Positions 26,370 to 35,290 are shown, counted from the first letter of the stretch. The stretch is 64,000 nucleotides of DNA from an uncultured Alphaproteobacteria bacterium (GCA_944389385.1 CALXMC010000002.1:62001-126000), one strand, 5' to 3'. Numbers and translations are program-made. The notes: generated from the letters alone by a model not told the origin.

Positions 26370-27110
26370 ATGAGAAAAATAATACTACTGGCACTAAGTT
26401 CCATACTCCTAACACCCTCCGCCTGGGCTGTGAGTACAACAAACAGTTGTCCAAATCCTGGTTGGATTATGTGTGATGCAGTTACGGTAAATCCTACCGA
26501 AGATCCTTGTTGTGCCCCTTCTTGGAGCCAGTGTGATGCATTTTGCGGAGGGGGCATAGGGATTCTCGTCCCATGTAAAGACCAACCCTGCGAGGGGCAA
26601 TTGAGTTGGATAGAGTATGTCACAGGTAAGCTAACCAGGTGTCCTCAAGCGTCAGAAAGTGCCAAATGTGAATATATGTGTAAAACAGGTTATTATCGTG
26701 CGAACCCAGGTAAAGGCGCAGCAATGATGTGCCTTGAATGCCCAGATCATGCGAGTTGTATTGAGAGTGATGTCGAGGGAAATGTTAGTTGCGCCAAAGG
26801 TTATTACCGGGAAGTTGAAAGCTCTGTTATGCACCCAGGACAGGTTGGCTTGGTGACAACATATATGTGCACGCGTTGTCCGTCATACAACGTATATACT
26901 TGCAGTAATGGTTCATGTTCATACACGGGTGTTGGATTCGGAACAACTGGTACATCTTCATTGGCGTTGTACCCAAATGCGAAAAGTATCACAGAATGTT
27001 ATATTCCGGCAAATGTGTATACCGACGACAATACTGGCGTGTTTCAAGTTACATCGGCTTGTTATTACAAAACAACATCGTCCGTAATCCCGATTTACCC
27101 GGCAAACTGA
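26370..27110 (+). CDS. Secreted cysteine-rich protein, cluster member 3
   Basis: A 246-residue exported protein with signal peptide MRKIILLALSSILLTPSAWA. The mature part has CAPSWSQCDAFCGGG, CKDQPCEGQLSW, CPQASESAKCEYMC, CLECPDHASC and the ending ITECYIPANVY plus FQVTSACYYKTT. The final residues SVIPIYPAN match member 2. The start and ribosome site lie in the right arm of the 43-bp inverted repeat. No convincing promoter faces it and the leader hairpin is incomplete, so it is probably silent in the present orientation. Confidence 0.82.
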   Translation: MRKIILLALSSILLTPSAWAVSTTNSCPNPGWIMCDAVTVNPTEDPCCAPSWSQCDAFCGGGIGILVPCKDQPCEGQLSWIEYVTGKLTRCPQASESAKCEYMCKTGYYRANPGKGAAMMCLECPDHASCIESDVEGNVSCAKGYYREVESSVMHPGQVGLVTTYMCTRCPSYNVYTCSNGSCSYTGVGFGTTGTSSLALYPNAKSITECYIPANVYTDDNTGVFQVTSACYYKTTSSVIPIYPAN

Positions 27111-27130
27111 TAACTTTCGGTCGCGATAAA

Positions 27131-27156
27131 AACAATCCCCAGATTTGGGGATTGTT
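27131..27156 (+). terminator. Terminator after Cys-rich member 3
   Basis: AACAATCCCC-agattt-GGGGATTGTTTTA, a 10-bp perfect stem starting 20 nt after the stop codon. Confidence 0.88.
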
Positions 27157-27207
27157 TTATTTGTTATATTTCTGTGTTAATCATCAGTTTGCCACACTGG
27201 GGCCCGT

Positions 27208-27245
27208 TGAATAATGGCAGTCACTCTGAATAATAGCAGTCACTC
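27208..27245. repeat. 19-bp tandem duplication at the end of Cys-rich member 4
   Basis: Two 19-nt units (27208-27226 and 27227-27245) differ at one base. Because 19 is not a multiple of three, the duplication shifts the frame and ends member 4 early. Confidence 0.85.
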
Positions 27246-28060
27246 GTAAACAAATATGTACCGGTTGCGTCCAAGATATCCGTATTCAATGGGATATAGC
27301 ACTGCGTAATTGACGTTGAACCGTATGCACTGCGACCCTTGACGTTATTCTGCCCCAGTGACGGGCACTGCTCGCACGTTTTGGTATATCCACTTATCGC
27401 ATTGCCCTCGGACACAAGATAATATCCTGCGTGACATTCAACATAGGGCTGTGTTGTATTGGAACAATCTGCATTCGGTGGACATTCTGCACATCTTTTG
27501 GGGCCGCCCATGATAATTGTACCGCCTTTGTTATAGTACCCATTAAGACATCTATATTCGCACTTATTTGTATTGCTGTTACACCGCGTTTCGTTGTGAT
27601 TGCTTGACGTTCCACTGTACGTTCCCCATGATGACATCCCTTCACAAACCTCAAGCAGACAGCCAGATAACTTTTCACATTCATACCATGTAACCCTACA
27701 ATCATTCAAATCAGTGGATCGTTGGCTGTATGGTACTCTACCGTAATTATCGTCGCACATCCCGCACGTATTACGCCAACGTGCTCCCACAAAATGGCCA
27801 GAGCCGCCCGATTGCGGGTCTTGGGTATAATATATTTTCCCTTGGCTTGCACAATTTGGTATATCGTCATCACTGCGTAATCCCGCCCCCTGGGTCCAAG
27901 AGGTACCATCGGCTCTGACGCCAATTCCACCGCCACTGCCTTCTCTGCATACATACGCATCGCCATCGGGAATGTCTGTAACGCCCCCAGAGGTAGAGGC
28001 CGCCCAGGCGGTGGAGGTTATAAATACAGCACAGATGGCGACTAATAACGACTTGTTCAT
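27221..28060 (-). CDS. Secreted cysteine-rich protein, cluster member 4
   Basis: A 279-residue exported protein with signal peptide MNKSLLVAICAVFITSTAWA. The mature part has WRNTCGMCDDNYGR, CRVTWYECEKLSGC, CNSNTNKCEYRCLNGYY, CAECPPNADC and the family ending SITQCYIPL. The frame stops after FTSDCYYSE. The next frame continues as DCHYSTGPSVAN, the expected family tail, so a 19-nt duplication has cut off the last residues. The ribosome site is GAAAGGA. It is in line with member 5 with 71 nt between and no clear terminator, so co-transcription is possible. Confidence 0.8.
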   Translation of the reverse strand: MNKSLLVAICAVFITSTAWAASTSGGVTDIPDGDAYVCREGSGGGIGVRADGTSWTQGAGLRSDDDIPNCASQGKIYYTQDPQSGGSGHFVGARWRNTCGMCDDNYGRVPYSQRSTDLNDCRVTWYECEKLSGCLLEVCEGMSSWGTYSGTSSNHNETRCNSNTNKCEYRCLNGYYNKGGTIIMGGPKRCAECPPNADCSNTTQPYVECHAGYYLVSEGNAISGYTKTCEQCPSLGQNNVKGRSAYGSTSITQCYIPLNTDILDATGTYLFTSDCYYSE

Positions 28061-28131
28061 TTGTTTTTTTTTCCTTTCGTTAAACGGCGTTTTTTTTGCA
28101 GGATTTTTTATTCGTTATATTTCTGTATTCA

Positions 28132-29061
28132 TCAGTTTGCCGCACCGGAGTTCGTGGTATAGTAACAATCTTCTGCAAATTCGTATTCACCTATATCATC
28201 CCGGAAGTTCTTATATGAAGGTATATAGCACTGCGTAATTGACGTTGCGCGGAAGTCACTGCGAGCCTCTTCTCCATTGAATCCCGGACATGCAGGACAC
28301 GTTTTGGTATATCCATTTATCATATTGCCTTCTGATTTAAGGTAATATCCACTTTTACAGTGAACATCAGGAGATTCATCAAAAAGACCATCACAGTCTT
28401 CCGCATTCGGCGGACATGCCGCGCATATTACAGGGTTGCCCGCCATAATTGCAACGCCTTTGTCATAGTACCCATCGGCACATTTAAATTTACACTTGCC
28501 TGTCATGTAGTCACACCGCGTTACATTATGATTGCTTGATGTTTCATCGTACGTTCCCCATTGCCCCATATTTTCACAAACCAAACCTTCACATGAGTCT
28601 GGGTAACATTCTTCCCAGGTTACCAAACAATCAATTGCATCTGTTGATAGCATAGTGTGAGAGCGCAGATGGTACCCTGGCTCACAGTCAAGGCATGAGT
28701 ATCGCCATCTTCTGATGTCTTGATTCTCGAAGTCTCCATCCAGGGAAGAAACGTAAAGAATCATTTTCGTTGTGACACAATGAGGAATGGGCTCGTCACT
28801 GTCCAAAACACTCGATTCGCCCAAAAAATCATCATCTACCGGATGTAACCAATCTGTTGAATCAGGAGAACCGTAATCCGAAGCAGTGATTACTGGCTGA
28901 CAAGTTCTTTCGGAGTATTGGCCATAATCCTGTACCCACCAATCCTGTCCCCCCCCTGCAAAGGCAACGGACGTGAACAGCACACCAATAAGCATAACAG
29001 CCAATAATCTAACCTGTATAGTTGGTATTTTAATTTTGTGTAAATTGTGCAGATTTACCAT
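28132..29061 (-). CDS. Secreted cysteine-rich protein, cluster member 5
   Basis: A 309-residue exported protein whose signal sequence is identical to member 1 while the mature part is only related. It has YSCLDCEPGYHLRSH, CLVTWEECYPDSCEGLVCE, CDYMTGKCKFKCADGYY, CAACPPNAEDC and the ending SITQCYIPSYK plus DCYYTTNSGAAN. Several stretches match member 1 (HWRYSC/RWRYSC, MPST/MLST, VTWEEC). The start at 29061 follows GGGGAG and the conserved leader hairpin. The signal peptide, leader and flank are the right arm of the ~258-bp inverted repeat. Confidence 0.82.
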   Translation of the reverse strand: MVNLHNLHKIKIPTIQVRLLAVMLIGVLFTSVAFAGGGQDWWVQDYGQYSERTCQPVITASDYGSPDSTDWLHPVDDDFLGESSVLDSDEPIPHCVTTKMILYVSSLDGDFENQDIRRWRYSCLDCEPGYHLRSHTMLSTDAIDCLVTWEECYPDSCEGLVCENMGQWGTYDETSSNHNVTRCDYMTGKCKFKCADGYYDKGVAIMAGNPVICAACPPNAEDCDGLFDESPDVHCKSGYYLKSEGNMINGYTKTCPACPGFNGEEARSDFRATSITQCYIPSYKNFRDDIGEYEFAEDCYYTTNSGAAN

Positions 29062-29216
29062 ATTTATTCTCCCCATTTATGCCGAAAATAAACGGTGGTT
29101 TTTTTTCAGCGTTTTTTGGCATGTTTTAGCTTGGGGTGTTTAACGGGGATTTTTTTTGGAATTTTTAAGTTGCAATAAACCACCCTTCGCCGAAGTTTCG
29201 GGTGATAAACCACCCC
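28958..29216 (-). repeat. Right arm of ~258-bp inverted repeat bounding the Cys-rich cluster
   Basis: Inverted partner of 24235-24492 with only a few differences, including CTGAAAA for CCGAAAA in the leader hairpin, which still pairs through a G-U. The arms are 4.46 kb apart. Confidence 0.85.
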
Positions 29217-29490
29217 GTCACGCTTACCACCCACGAAAATTGCATTTTCGCGGGGCCCGGTATCGTGCCACCCCTCCGCAGAGGGGAACTTAGACCGCAA
29301 CGGTATGAGAGCCAGCAGCCCCATCCGTCGTAAAGGGGAACTTGCCCCGCAACGGGAACGTACTAATGCCCACCGCACCCCGCGGGGGCGGGGGGTGTCA
29401 TCGCGTGCGATGACGGGGGGTGGGGTTACTGGTTACTTGTTACTCGTAACTCGTGATAAACCACCCTTCGCCGAAGTTTCGGGTGATAAA

Positions 29491-29700
29491 CCACCCCGGC
29501 ACTTCGTGCCACCCCTCCGCAGAGGGGAACTTTGTTCCGTAACGGTATGAGAGTCATCAGTCTCATCCGTCGTAAAGGGGAACCTAGACCGCGACGGGAT
29601 GGGAGTAGCACCCCCATCCGTCGTAAAGGATAACTTACCCCACAACGGGAACGCACCAAGTTCCCCTCCATTGGAGGGGTGGGCGAAGCCCGGGGTGGTT
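29491..29700 (+). repeat. TIR-type hairpin repeat, copy 4
   Basis: The ends match copy 1 (GGCACTTCGTGCC stem on the left, GGGCGAAGCCC on the right). The interior has two GTAAAGG boundaries. Confidence 0.7.
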
Positions 29701-29732
29701 AGAGAGTGCAGGATTATCCACTTAGTCCCCTT

Positions 29733-29877
29733 TGTCATCGCGAGGGAGTGAAACGACCGTGGCGATCCAGTAAATAAAAAAAGCACTGCGGGCGGATGCC
29801 CGCAGACATATTATAACTGGATTGCCACAGTCGTACGACAACGTTTTCAACGTTGATCGTACTCCTTCGCAATGACA
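29733..29877 (+). repeat. ~143-bp palindromic element, copy 4
   Basis: Same arms and inner hairpins as copy 1; one extra A in the A-tract before GCACTGCGGGC and GGATGCCC in place of GAATGCCC. Confidence 0.8.
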
Positions 29878-29954
29878 AGGAAGTTACTCGTGACTCGTCT
29901 TTCGCCGAAGTTTCGGGTGGTTAGAGACTGCGGTATTATCCACTTAGTCCCCTT

Positions 29955-30090
29955 TGTCATCGCGAGCGGAGCGTGGCGATCCAGTAAATAAAAAAGCACT
30001 GCGGGCGTTTGCCCGCAGACATATTATAACTGGATTGCCACAGTCGTACGACAACGTTTTCAACGTTGATCGTACTCCTTCGCAATGACA
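29955..30090 (+). repeat. ~136-bp palindromic element, copy 5
   Basis: Carries the short arm variant GCGAGCGGAGCGTGGCGATCC, as in copy 3, and an inner stem GCGGGC-gttt-GCCCGC. It lies only 77 nt after copy 4. Confidence 0.8.
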
Positions 30091-30431
30091 GCGGTGGAGT
30101 TACTTGTTACTTGTGATAAACCACCCCGGCCCAACCACCCACGAAAATTGCATTTTCGTGGGGCCCGGTATCGTGCCACCCCTCCGCAGAGGGGAACTTT
30201 GTTCCGCGATGGTATGAGAGTCAGCAGCCATATTCTGCCACAGAGGTGAACTTTGTTCCGCGACGGGATGGGGGTAGCAGCCACATTCTGCCGCTAGATG
30301 AGTAACTTTGTTCCGCGACGGGGCGGTGGGCATTGGTGCGTCCGTGTTATGGGTATATTGCCAAAAAATGGGGGCGGGGGTATTCGTTTTTTTGTCGTTG
30401 CAATGCAAATCAACAAACCGTCAACTGATTA

Positions 30432-33400
30432 CTATCGATAAGTTGTCATCCAATGGGTTGGAGTGGCGCATGTACTGGTGTCAGTTTCCCATGTTAATGT
30501 TTTGTATTGTAATTCGCAATGGTTTGAGCCACTTGCCACATCTTGGATGTAATAACTGGTCGGGTACATAGAAATTGTTTCGCCAGGCAATTTTTGTTCG
30601 TCGTATGTTGGTGTTATATACTGGTGCGAATTCTTGGTTACCAAGATGTATTTGCCACCGCAGTCCAACTGGCGGCCTTCTGGATATTCGTTCGTTTTAT
30701 CGGATGCGGTTACTTTGCCAGTACAGAACAAGAATCCAACATCGTTATTATTATATGGTATTGCCGCAACAAATTGCGCGTTGGTTGGCAAACACAGACC
30801 ACCAATATTGTCCGGCACTGTGCCACTCGCGTGGGATTTATTGGGGGTGGGCAATTCGGAAGTGGTCTTGCGGTTCCAATATGGAGTGTTGGCATTCCAA
30901 TTCAGACCCTCTATTTTGCTGCCTGTCGTATTCTGTAAGCAGCAATTTCCGAATGCGTCCATGTTGCCAGGTTCAGATCCCACAATGCAACAATTTGTAT
31001 GTCCGCCAACGTCGAATTTCCATACTGTGTCTGGGCACACGGCGCCGTCGTCGGTAACTTGGTCTTCTGGGATGCAGATGGTGGTCATTGCTTTATTGTC
31101 CCACATTGGTACGTATCCAGGACCGCATGATGTGTCACGGCAACTGTCAATTGCGTCTTGGGTGCCAGTGTTTTTTGCAAACCATGATAATAACGTGTCG
31201 TCTGCGCCGCCACTGGTAACCGGGGTGCGTATTTGGTTATGAGAATTATTACCCGACAATATCGCCGTTGGATGGGTTTCGCAATTACCCCAAATGCGTT
31301 CAGCCAAACGGCATGTGCGACATTCGTCCGTATTCTGACGTACGTACAAGCCATTCGAATAACCGCATTCGTTCGTACAAATGTCGTATATGCAGTATTC
31401 TATTGTTTCCGACTGATCGTCGTTTGTAAATGTTAAACATGGTGAGAATATCAAATCTGTTGCCATTTTTGCACTTTCTGTTGGTTGACCATACAGATAC
31501 GCGTAAAATGTTCCGTCGTCGGCAAGTGTGCCTTTTTGAATCAATTGGTTTGTGATTTGTTCGATTGTGTCATTGCCCGCATCGGCGACACAATTCAGGA
31601 CTTCGTTCCAACATGCGGTGCGGTTTATAATAGCCTTGCGATTAACAGATGTGTCGATGTCGTCGCACAGTCCAAAATTGCCCGCAATTGAATTACATGA
31701 CTGTACGATGCAGTTACGGCCAACTTCACGACATGTTTGCAATATTGTTTCGTACGTTTTGTCCGCGGCAATTTCCGTCATGCCAGTGCCCCAATCTGTG
31801 CCGCCGTCAACCGCATCCAGTACAGCAATACAGGCTGATTGAACCTCGGCACACATTTCTTTGGCGGTTTTGTCCGCCGCCACGCCAAAGATAGATAATG
31901 CGCGGGCATCAAATTCTTCCAACGATTCGGCGGCGTCGTTCAGACATTGTGCCGTCAAAGTCGTGCAACTTTGGCGGATTTCTTCCAATTTTGCATCCTG
32001 GGCCAGTTTGATTTGAGATAGTGCGTCGTCGATAAATCCGTCCCAAACAACGTCGGCAATATCTTCGCATTTTTCAGTGGCAGATTCCAAAAACATCCGC
32101 TTTGATTCCAGGTATGAAACGAATCGATCATTGCCCGGGGCGTTCGTCCAGGTCTGATCACCAGTTGGACGTGTTATTAACGTACTTAAATTTATCAGGT
32201 CTGGGGTCAAAATGGCTTCGCCCGTCGATGGATCTATGTACTGGCCGCTGATGTCCAAACATTTGCCCAGATTTTCGCCGCAAACGGCTGTATTGGTTAG
32301 TAAATCCAACATTTTGCGTTTGCATGTTAACAAATCATCCGAATTACGATTTTGGTATGTGTCCAGTCGCGAAATGTCCAATAATGCACTGCCTTCGCGG
32401 ATTTTTTCGCGCGCCAAATCTTGTTGGGTCTGATACGCTTTGGCCACAGTGTTGCAATCTTGTTCAATTGCCATTTGATAGCCACTTTCAACAATGCTTA
32501 GTTCGCTTTCGGTGCATACCTCCATCGCCATTTCGCGACAAACGGGCAGGGCGGCTGTGTACAGACTTGTGCCATTTAATGCCGTGGTGGATGCACCCGC
32601 CAGGGAATCGACACTGTCAAATGCGGCATCGCGATTTAATGATAGTGATATAGGCGCCAGGTTCGCATTAAATGAATCTGTTTCAAATGTTGTATTCAGT
32701 TTTTTCGAGATTTCATCCAATAGTTCTTTGGATGTGGAATTGTCTTCTTGTTGGAATGCGATTTCGCCCTCGGTCGCTTGGGATATTGCCAGTGCGTCTT
32801 CTTTGTCCATGTTTACAGTCAATAACCGTTGATTAAAGTCCAATAATTTATCCTCGATTTCGTCCAATTGAGCCTGGACCCCGTCAAATTCATTTACACG
32901 TGATGAACATGCGCAACGTTTTAATTGGCTGTTCTTGTTTGCACAGAATTCGTCCATGCAATCATAGTATACCTGGCGACAAGTGGTATAGTCGCGCTTG
33001 ATAATTGCGTTGGCGGCCGCGGCATCGGTTGCAATACGTGATATATGCGATGCGGATCTGGCCAAAGTGTCGGCGGTGCGACGCACTGTTGTTGGAACCG
33101 CGGCTGTACGTGAGACGGATGTTGTTTTACCGCGGGATACAGCGGGGGTCGCAGTGCGTGATTGGGTCGTGTGTGATTGTGTGCGTACAATCGGCGCAGT
33201 TGCCGTTCGTGATACAGTTGTGCGCGATGGAGTGTTTTGGGGTGTTGTTACAGTTGGCGCACGCTGTAAAACATTGGATGTTGTCCGCGCAACAGTGGAT
33301 TGAGTGTTTGTGTCACGCGATGCAACCGTGCGAACAACCGCGTTGTCACGTGCAACACCCGTGCGTGCGCGTGCATTTGGTGTGGCCGCCGTTGTGGTGT

Positions 33401-33587
33401 TTGATGTGCGTGATACCGTTTTGAAATCGTTTGTGTCCGTTGATTGAGTGCGGGCAATAGTTGCAGTTGTGTCGCGTCGCGTCGCAGCACGTGCCGCCGC
33501 ATCCGACGAATCGTCGGCGTATGCGTTGCATACGAATATGCCCAGTATCCCCAGACAACACAATAAAAATCGTCTGATTCCCGTCAT
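30432..33587 (-). CDS. Large secreted Cys-rich protein with Arg/Thr/Ser-rich repeats
   Basis: The 1051-residue product is not recognised. A signal peptide ends near residue 24. Residues 30-190 are a low-complexity region of repeated RT-containing units (VSRT, VART, VVRT, SRTA). A Cys-rich stretch follows (CRQVYYDCMDEFC, CACSS), then a coiled-coil-like helix at about 225-300. The rest has scattered Cys pairs (CREMAMEVC, CTTLTAQC, CAEVQSAC, CREVGRNCIVQSC, CRTCRLAERIWGNC, CCIVGSEP). Repeated Cys-x(3)-Cys spacing suggests helical hairpins held by disulfides. It is probably at the cell surface or periplasm. It is translated away from the Cys-rich cluster and shares no obvious domain with it. Confidence 0.82.
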   Translation of the reverse strand: MTGIRRFLLCCLGILGIFVCNAYADDSSDAAARAATRRDTTATIARTQSTDTNDFKTVSRTSNTTTAATPNARARTGVARDNAVVRTVASRDTNTQSTVARTTSNVLQRAPTVTTPQNTPSRTTVSRTATAPIVRTQSHTTQSRTATPAVSRGKTTSVSRTAAVPTTVRRTADTLARSASHISRIATDAAAANAIIKRDYTTCRQVYYDCMDEFCANKNSQLKRCACSSRVNEFDGVQAQLDEIEDKLLDFNQRLLTVNMDKEDALAISQATEGEIAFQQEDNSTSKELLDEISKKLNTTFETDSFNANLAPISLSLNRDAAFDSVDSLAGASTTALNGTSLYTAALPVCREMAMEVCTESELSIVESGYQMAIEQDCNTVAKAYQTQQDLAREKIREGSALLDISRLDTYQNRNSDDLLTCKRKMLDLLTNTAVCGENLGKCLDISGQYIDPSTGEAILTPDLINLSTLITRPTGDQTWTNAPGNDRFVSYLESKRMFLESATEKCEDIADVVWDGFIDDALSQIKLAQDAKLEEIRQSCTTLTAQCLNDAAESLEEFDARALSIFGVAADKTAKEMCAEVQSACIAVLDAVDGGTDWGTGMTEIAADKTYETILQTCREVGRNCIVQSCNSIAGNFGLCDDIDTSVNRKAIINRTACWNEVLNCVADAGNDTIEQITNQLIQKGTLADDGTFYAYLYGQPTESAKMATDLIFSPCLTFTNDDQSETIEYCIYDICTNECGYSNGLYVRQNTDECRTCRLAERIWGNCETHPTAILSGNNSHNQIRTPVTSGGADDTLLSWFAKNTGTQDAIDSCRDTSCGPGYVPMWDNKAMTTICIPEDQVTDDGAVCPDTVWKFDVGGHTNCCIVGSEPGNMDAFGNCCLQNTTGSKIEGLNWNANTPYWNRKTTSELPTPNKSHASGTVPDNIGGLCLPTNAQFVAAIPYNNNDVGFLFCTGKVTASDKTNEYPEGRQLDCGGKYILVTKNSHQYITPTYDEQKLPGETISMYPTSYYIQDVASGSNHCELQYKTLTWETDTSTCATPTHWMTTYR

Positions 33588-33645
33588 TCCTTTACTTTAT
33601 ATGTGAATGTTAGCAAATTTTTGAAAACGGGGGCAAGTTTTATTT

Positions 33646-33731
33646 TGGTGCGGGCAGGGGGAATCGAACCCCCAAGGATTTTTATCCACAGCATCCTTAG
33701 TGCTGCGCGTCTACCGTTTCGCCATGCCCGC
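33646..33731 (-). tRNA. tRNA-Leu with anticodon AAG
   Basis: An 86-nt class II tRNA. The acceptor GCGGGCA/TGCCCGC is perfect. The D-arm GCG...CGC carries GG in its loop. The anticodon stem CAGCA/TGCTG closes loop CTAAGGA, so positions 34-36 are AAG (CUU codon). There is a long variable arm, T-arm GGGGG-TTCGATT-CCCCC and CCA end. Leu tRNAs with A34 are uncommon in bacteria; GAG or TAG is usual. Confidence 0.92.
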
Positions 33732-33829
33732 GTGAAATGATGTGTCAATCTTACAAGAACATGTTTTTTTTTCAATATTTTTATGATATAATTGCGATGA
33801 CAGTAAATCAGAATGTAGGGGTTTTATAA

Positions 33830-35281
33830 ATGAAAAAAGTCTCGCTTATTGCAATTATGCTGTTGGCGCCAATTGCTGGAAATGCCGCAGGAACGTATTA
33901 TTCTGGGTATACAAACGCGTATCAGACGCCATCGTATGCGTCGCGGTATAATACGTCTTACAGTACGCCGTCGTATGCGTCGTCGCGGTATAATAATTAC
34001 AATACAACCGGTAATGTCGTGCAAAGACCAACAAGTACAACAACACGCAGTACTGCAACTGCGTCGTCCGGAACAAAAAAGTCTGGGTTCTGGTTGGATG
34101 CGGGTATTACTCATGAAACCAGCCAATGGCAATTCAGCATGAACCAATCAGGCAGTATTTTAAGTTATGATAATATGTCTTGGAATGTGTTGGATATTGG
34201 GGCGGGATACGCCTTTGATGCCGGAAATATGACTTTGCAGGTCGATGCAGGTTTCAAATATGGTATGCAATGGGGCGAAAGCACCATGTATGACGATGAT
34301 ATTTCCAATGGTGGGTATTTGGTAACAACCTGGATAGACGGCAATACCAAAGATGAAATCGGACAGCAGATTGGGCACGCAATGTCAATCGGTACCAGTA
34401 AAGGCGGTAATATGCTGGGGTTCAATATCGGATTTGGGCTGACCGATGTGTTCAAAATTGGCAATGTTACAATGACACCGTCAATCGGTTATCGTTATTT
34501 GAAATATAATGTGACAACTGAAAACAACTATGGTTTGGCGGTTGATACTGCGGGTTGTGTCCAGGTCGCAGGCAGTGATGAAGTTCAATGTGATCCGGCC
34601 ATCGTTATCGTTGATGGCGAAGGTAAGAAATATATCATTTGGCGGGGCGAGTTAAATGAAGATGGAACTTTGCCAGATATGGTTTTGCCAGACGGTGTTA
34701 CTGCGGGTGATATTATAGATACAGGTGGTACGTATTATTATCATCAGCCGGGTGAAAGTCATTCTTATGAAACAACCTGGGCGGGGCCATATATCGCGTT
34801 GGATTTGGATTATGTAATTAACCAAAATAATGCGATTAACGGACGTGTCGAGTTGGGATTCCCTGCTTATACTTCGGTTGGTGACCAAGCGTATCGTTTT
34901 GATTGGGCGCACCCAAAAAGTGTCGAGGATTCTGCCGGTATGTTTGGTGCAATCCATTTCGGATTGGGGGCGAATTGGACGACCGCGATTACCGATTCGG
35001 TTGCATTATCGTTGGGTGTGACGTATGATTATTACAGCGTCAGTGGGGCGGACGCAAAAACTTATCTGAATGTTGGATACTATGAAAATTGGTATAATGA
35101 TATTCTGGAAGATTATGATAGCGAGGATGCTATGTTGGATCCAGATAACGGCGATCCGACCGCAATCAACATTAAAGATTTGTTAGAGCAATGCCCAGGC
35201 GGTGTGTGCACGACCGATGGTGAAATAGAATCTTTCTATAAATCGTTGGGTGTTCGTGTCGGGATTAACGCAAAGTTTTAA
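33830..35281 (+). CDS. Outer-membrane beta-barrel protein, unknown family
   Basis: A 483-residue exported protein with signal peptide MKKVSLIAIMLLAPIAGNAA. Residues 22-75 are Tyr/Ser/Thr-rich with repeated SYAS and YNTS units, a probable surface or linker region. From residue 85 on, alternating strands (FWLDAGITHE, LDIGAGYAFD, TMTPSIGYRYLKYN, YIALDLDYVIN) and a C-terminal Phe indicate an outer-membrane barrel, perhaps omptin-sized or larger. No catalytic motif was recognised. It is followed closely by two more exported proteins, giving a three-gene envelope unit. A TATAAT lies at 33787-33792 upstream. Confidence 0.78.
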   Translation: MKKVSLIAIMLLAPIAGNAAGTYYSGYTNAYQTPSYASRYNTSYSTPSYASSRYNNYNTTGNVVQRPTSTTTRSTATASSGTKKSGFWLDAGITHETSQWQFSMNQSGSILSYDNMSWNVLDIGAGYAFDAGNMTLQVDAGFKYGMQWGESTMYDDDISNGGYLVTTWIDGNTKDEIGQQIGHAMSIGTSKGGNMLGFNIGFGLTDVFKIGNVTMTPSIGYRYLKYNVTTENNYGLAVDTAGCVQVAGSDEVQCDPAIVIVDGEGKKYIIWRGELNEDGTLPDMVLPDGVTAGDIIDTGGTYYYHQPGESHSYETTWAGPYIALDLDYVINQNNAINGRVELGFPAYTSVGDQAYRFDWAHPKSVEDSAGMFGAIHFGLGANWTTAITDSVALSLGVTYDYYSVSGADAKTYLNVGYYENWYNDILEDYDSEDAMLDPDNGDPTAINIKDLLEQCPGGVCTTDGEIESFYKSLGVRVGINAKF

Positions 35282-35290
35282 TGTGTGATA

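Larger units (their letters stand above)
26209..26377. repeat. 43-bp perfect inverted repeats flanking an 83-bp promoter segment
   Basis: Arms 26209-26251 and 26335-26377 are exact reverse complements (43/43). Each arm runs from ACCGTTTATTTTCGGCAT through GGGGAGAATTCAG to ATGAGAAA, so each contains leader, ribosome site and first codons. The 83-bp middle (26252-26334) has one strong promoter on the minus strand. The layout is that of an invertible promoter; inversion itself is inferred. Confidence 0.85.
29077..30431. repeat. Interspersed-repeat block 4 (no genes)
   Basis: Contains the outer part of the right cluster arm, an ACGAAAA/TTTTCG hairpin near 29233-29253 followed by a half TIR-type element, a full TIR-type element (29491-29700), two palindromic elements (29733-29877 and 29955-30090), another hairpin (30141-30159) with a half TIR-type element to about 30320, and the 41-nt sequence 30322-30362 shared with 18787-18827. 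The last ~65 nt before 30431 show no repeat. Confidence 0.83.
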
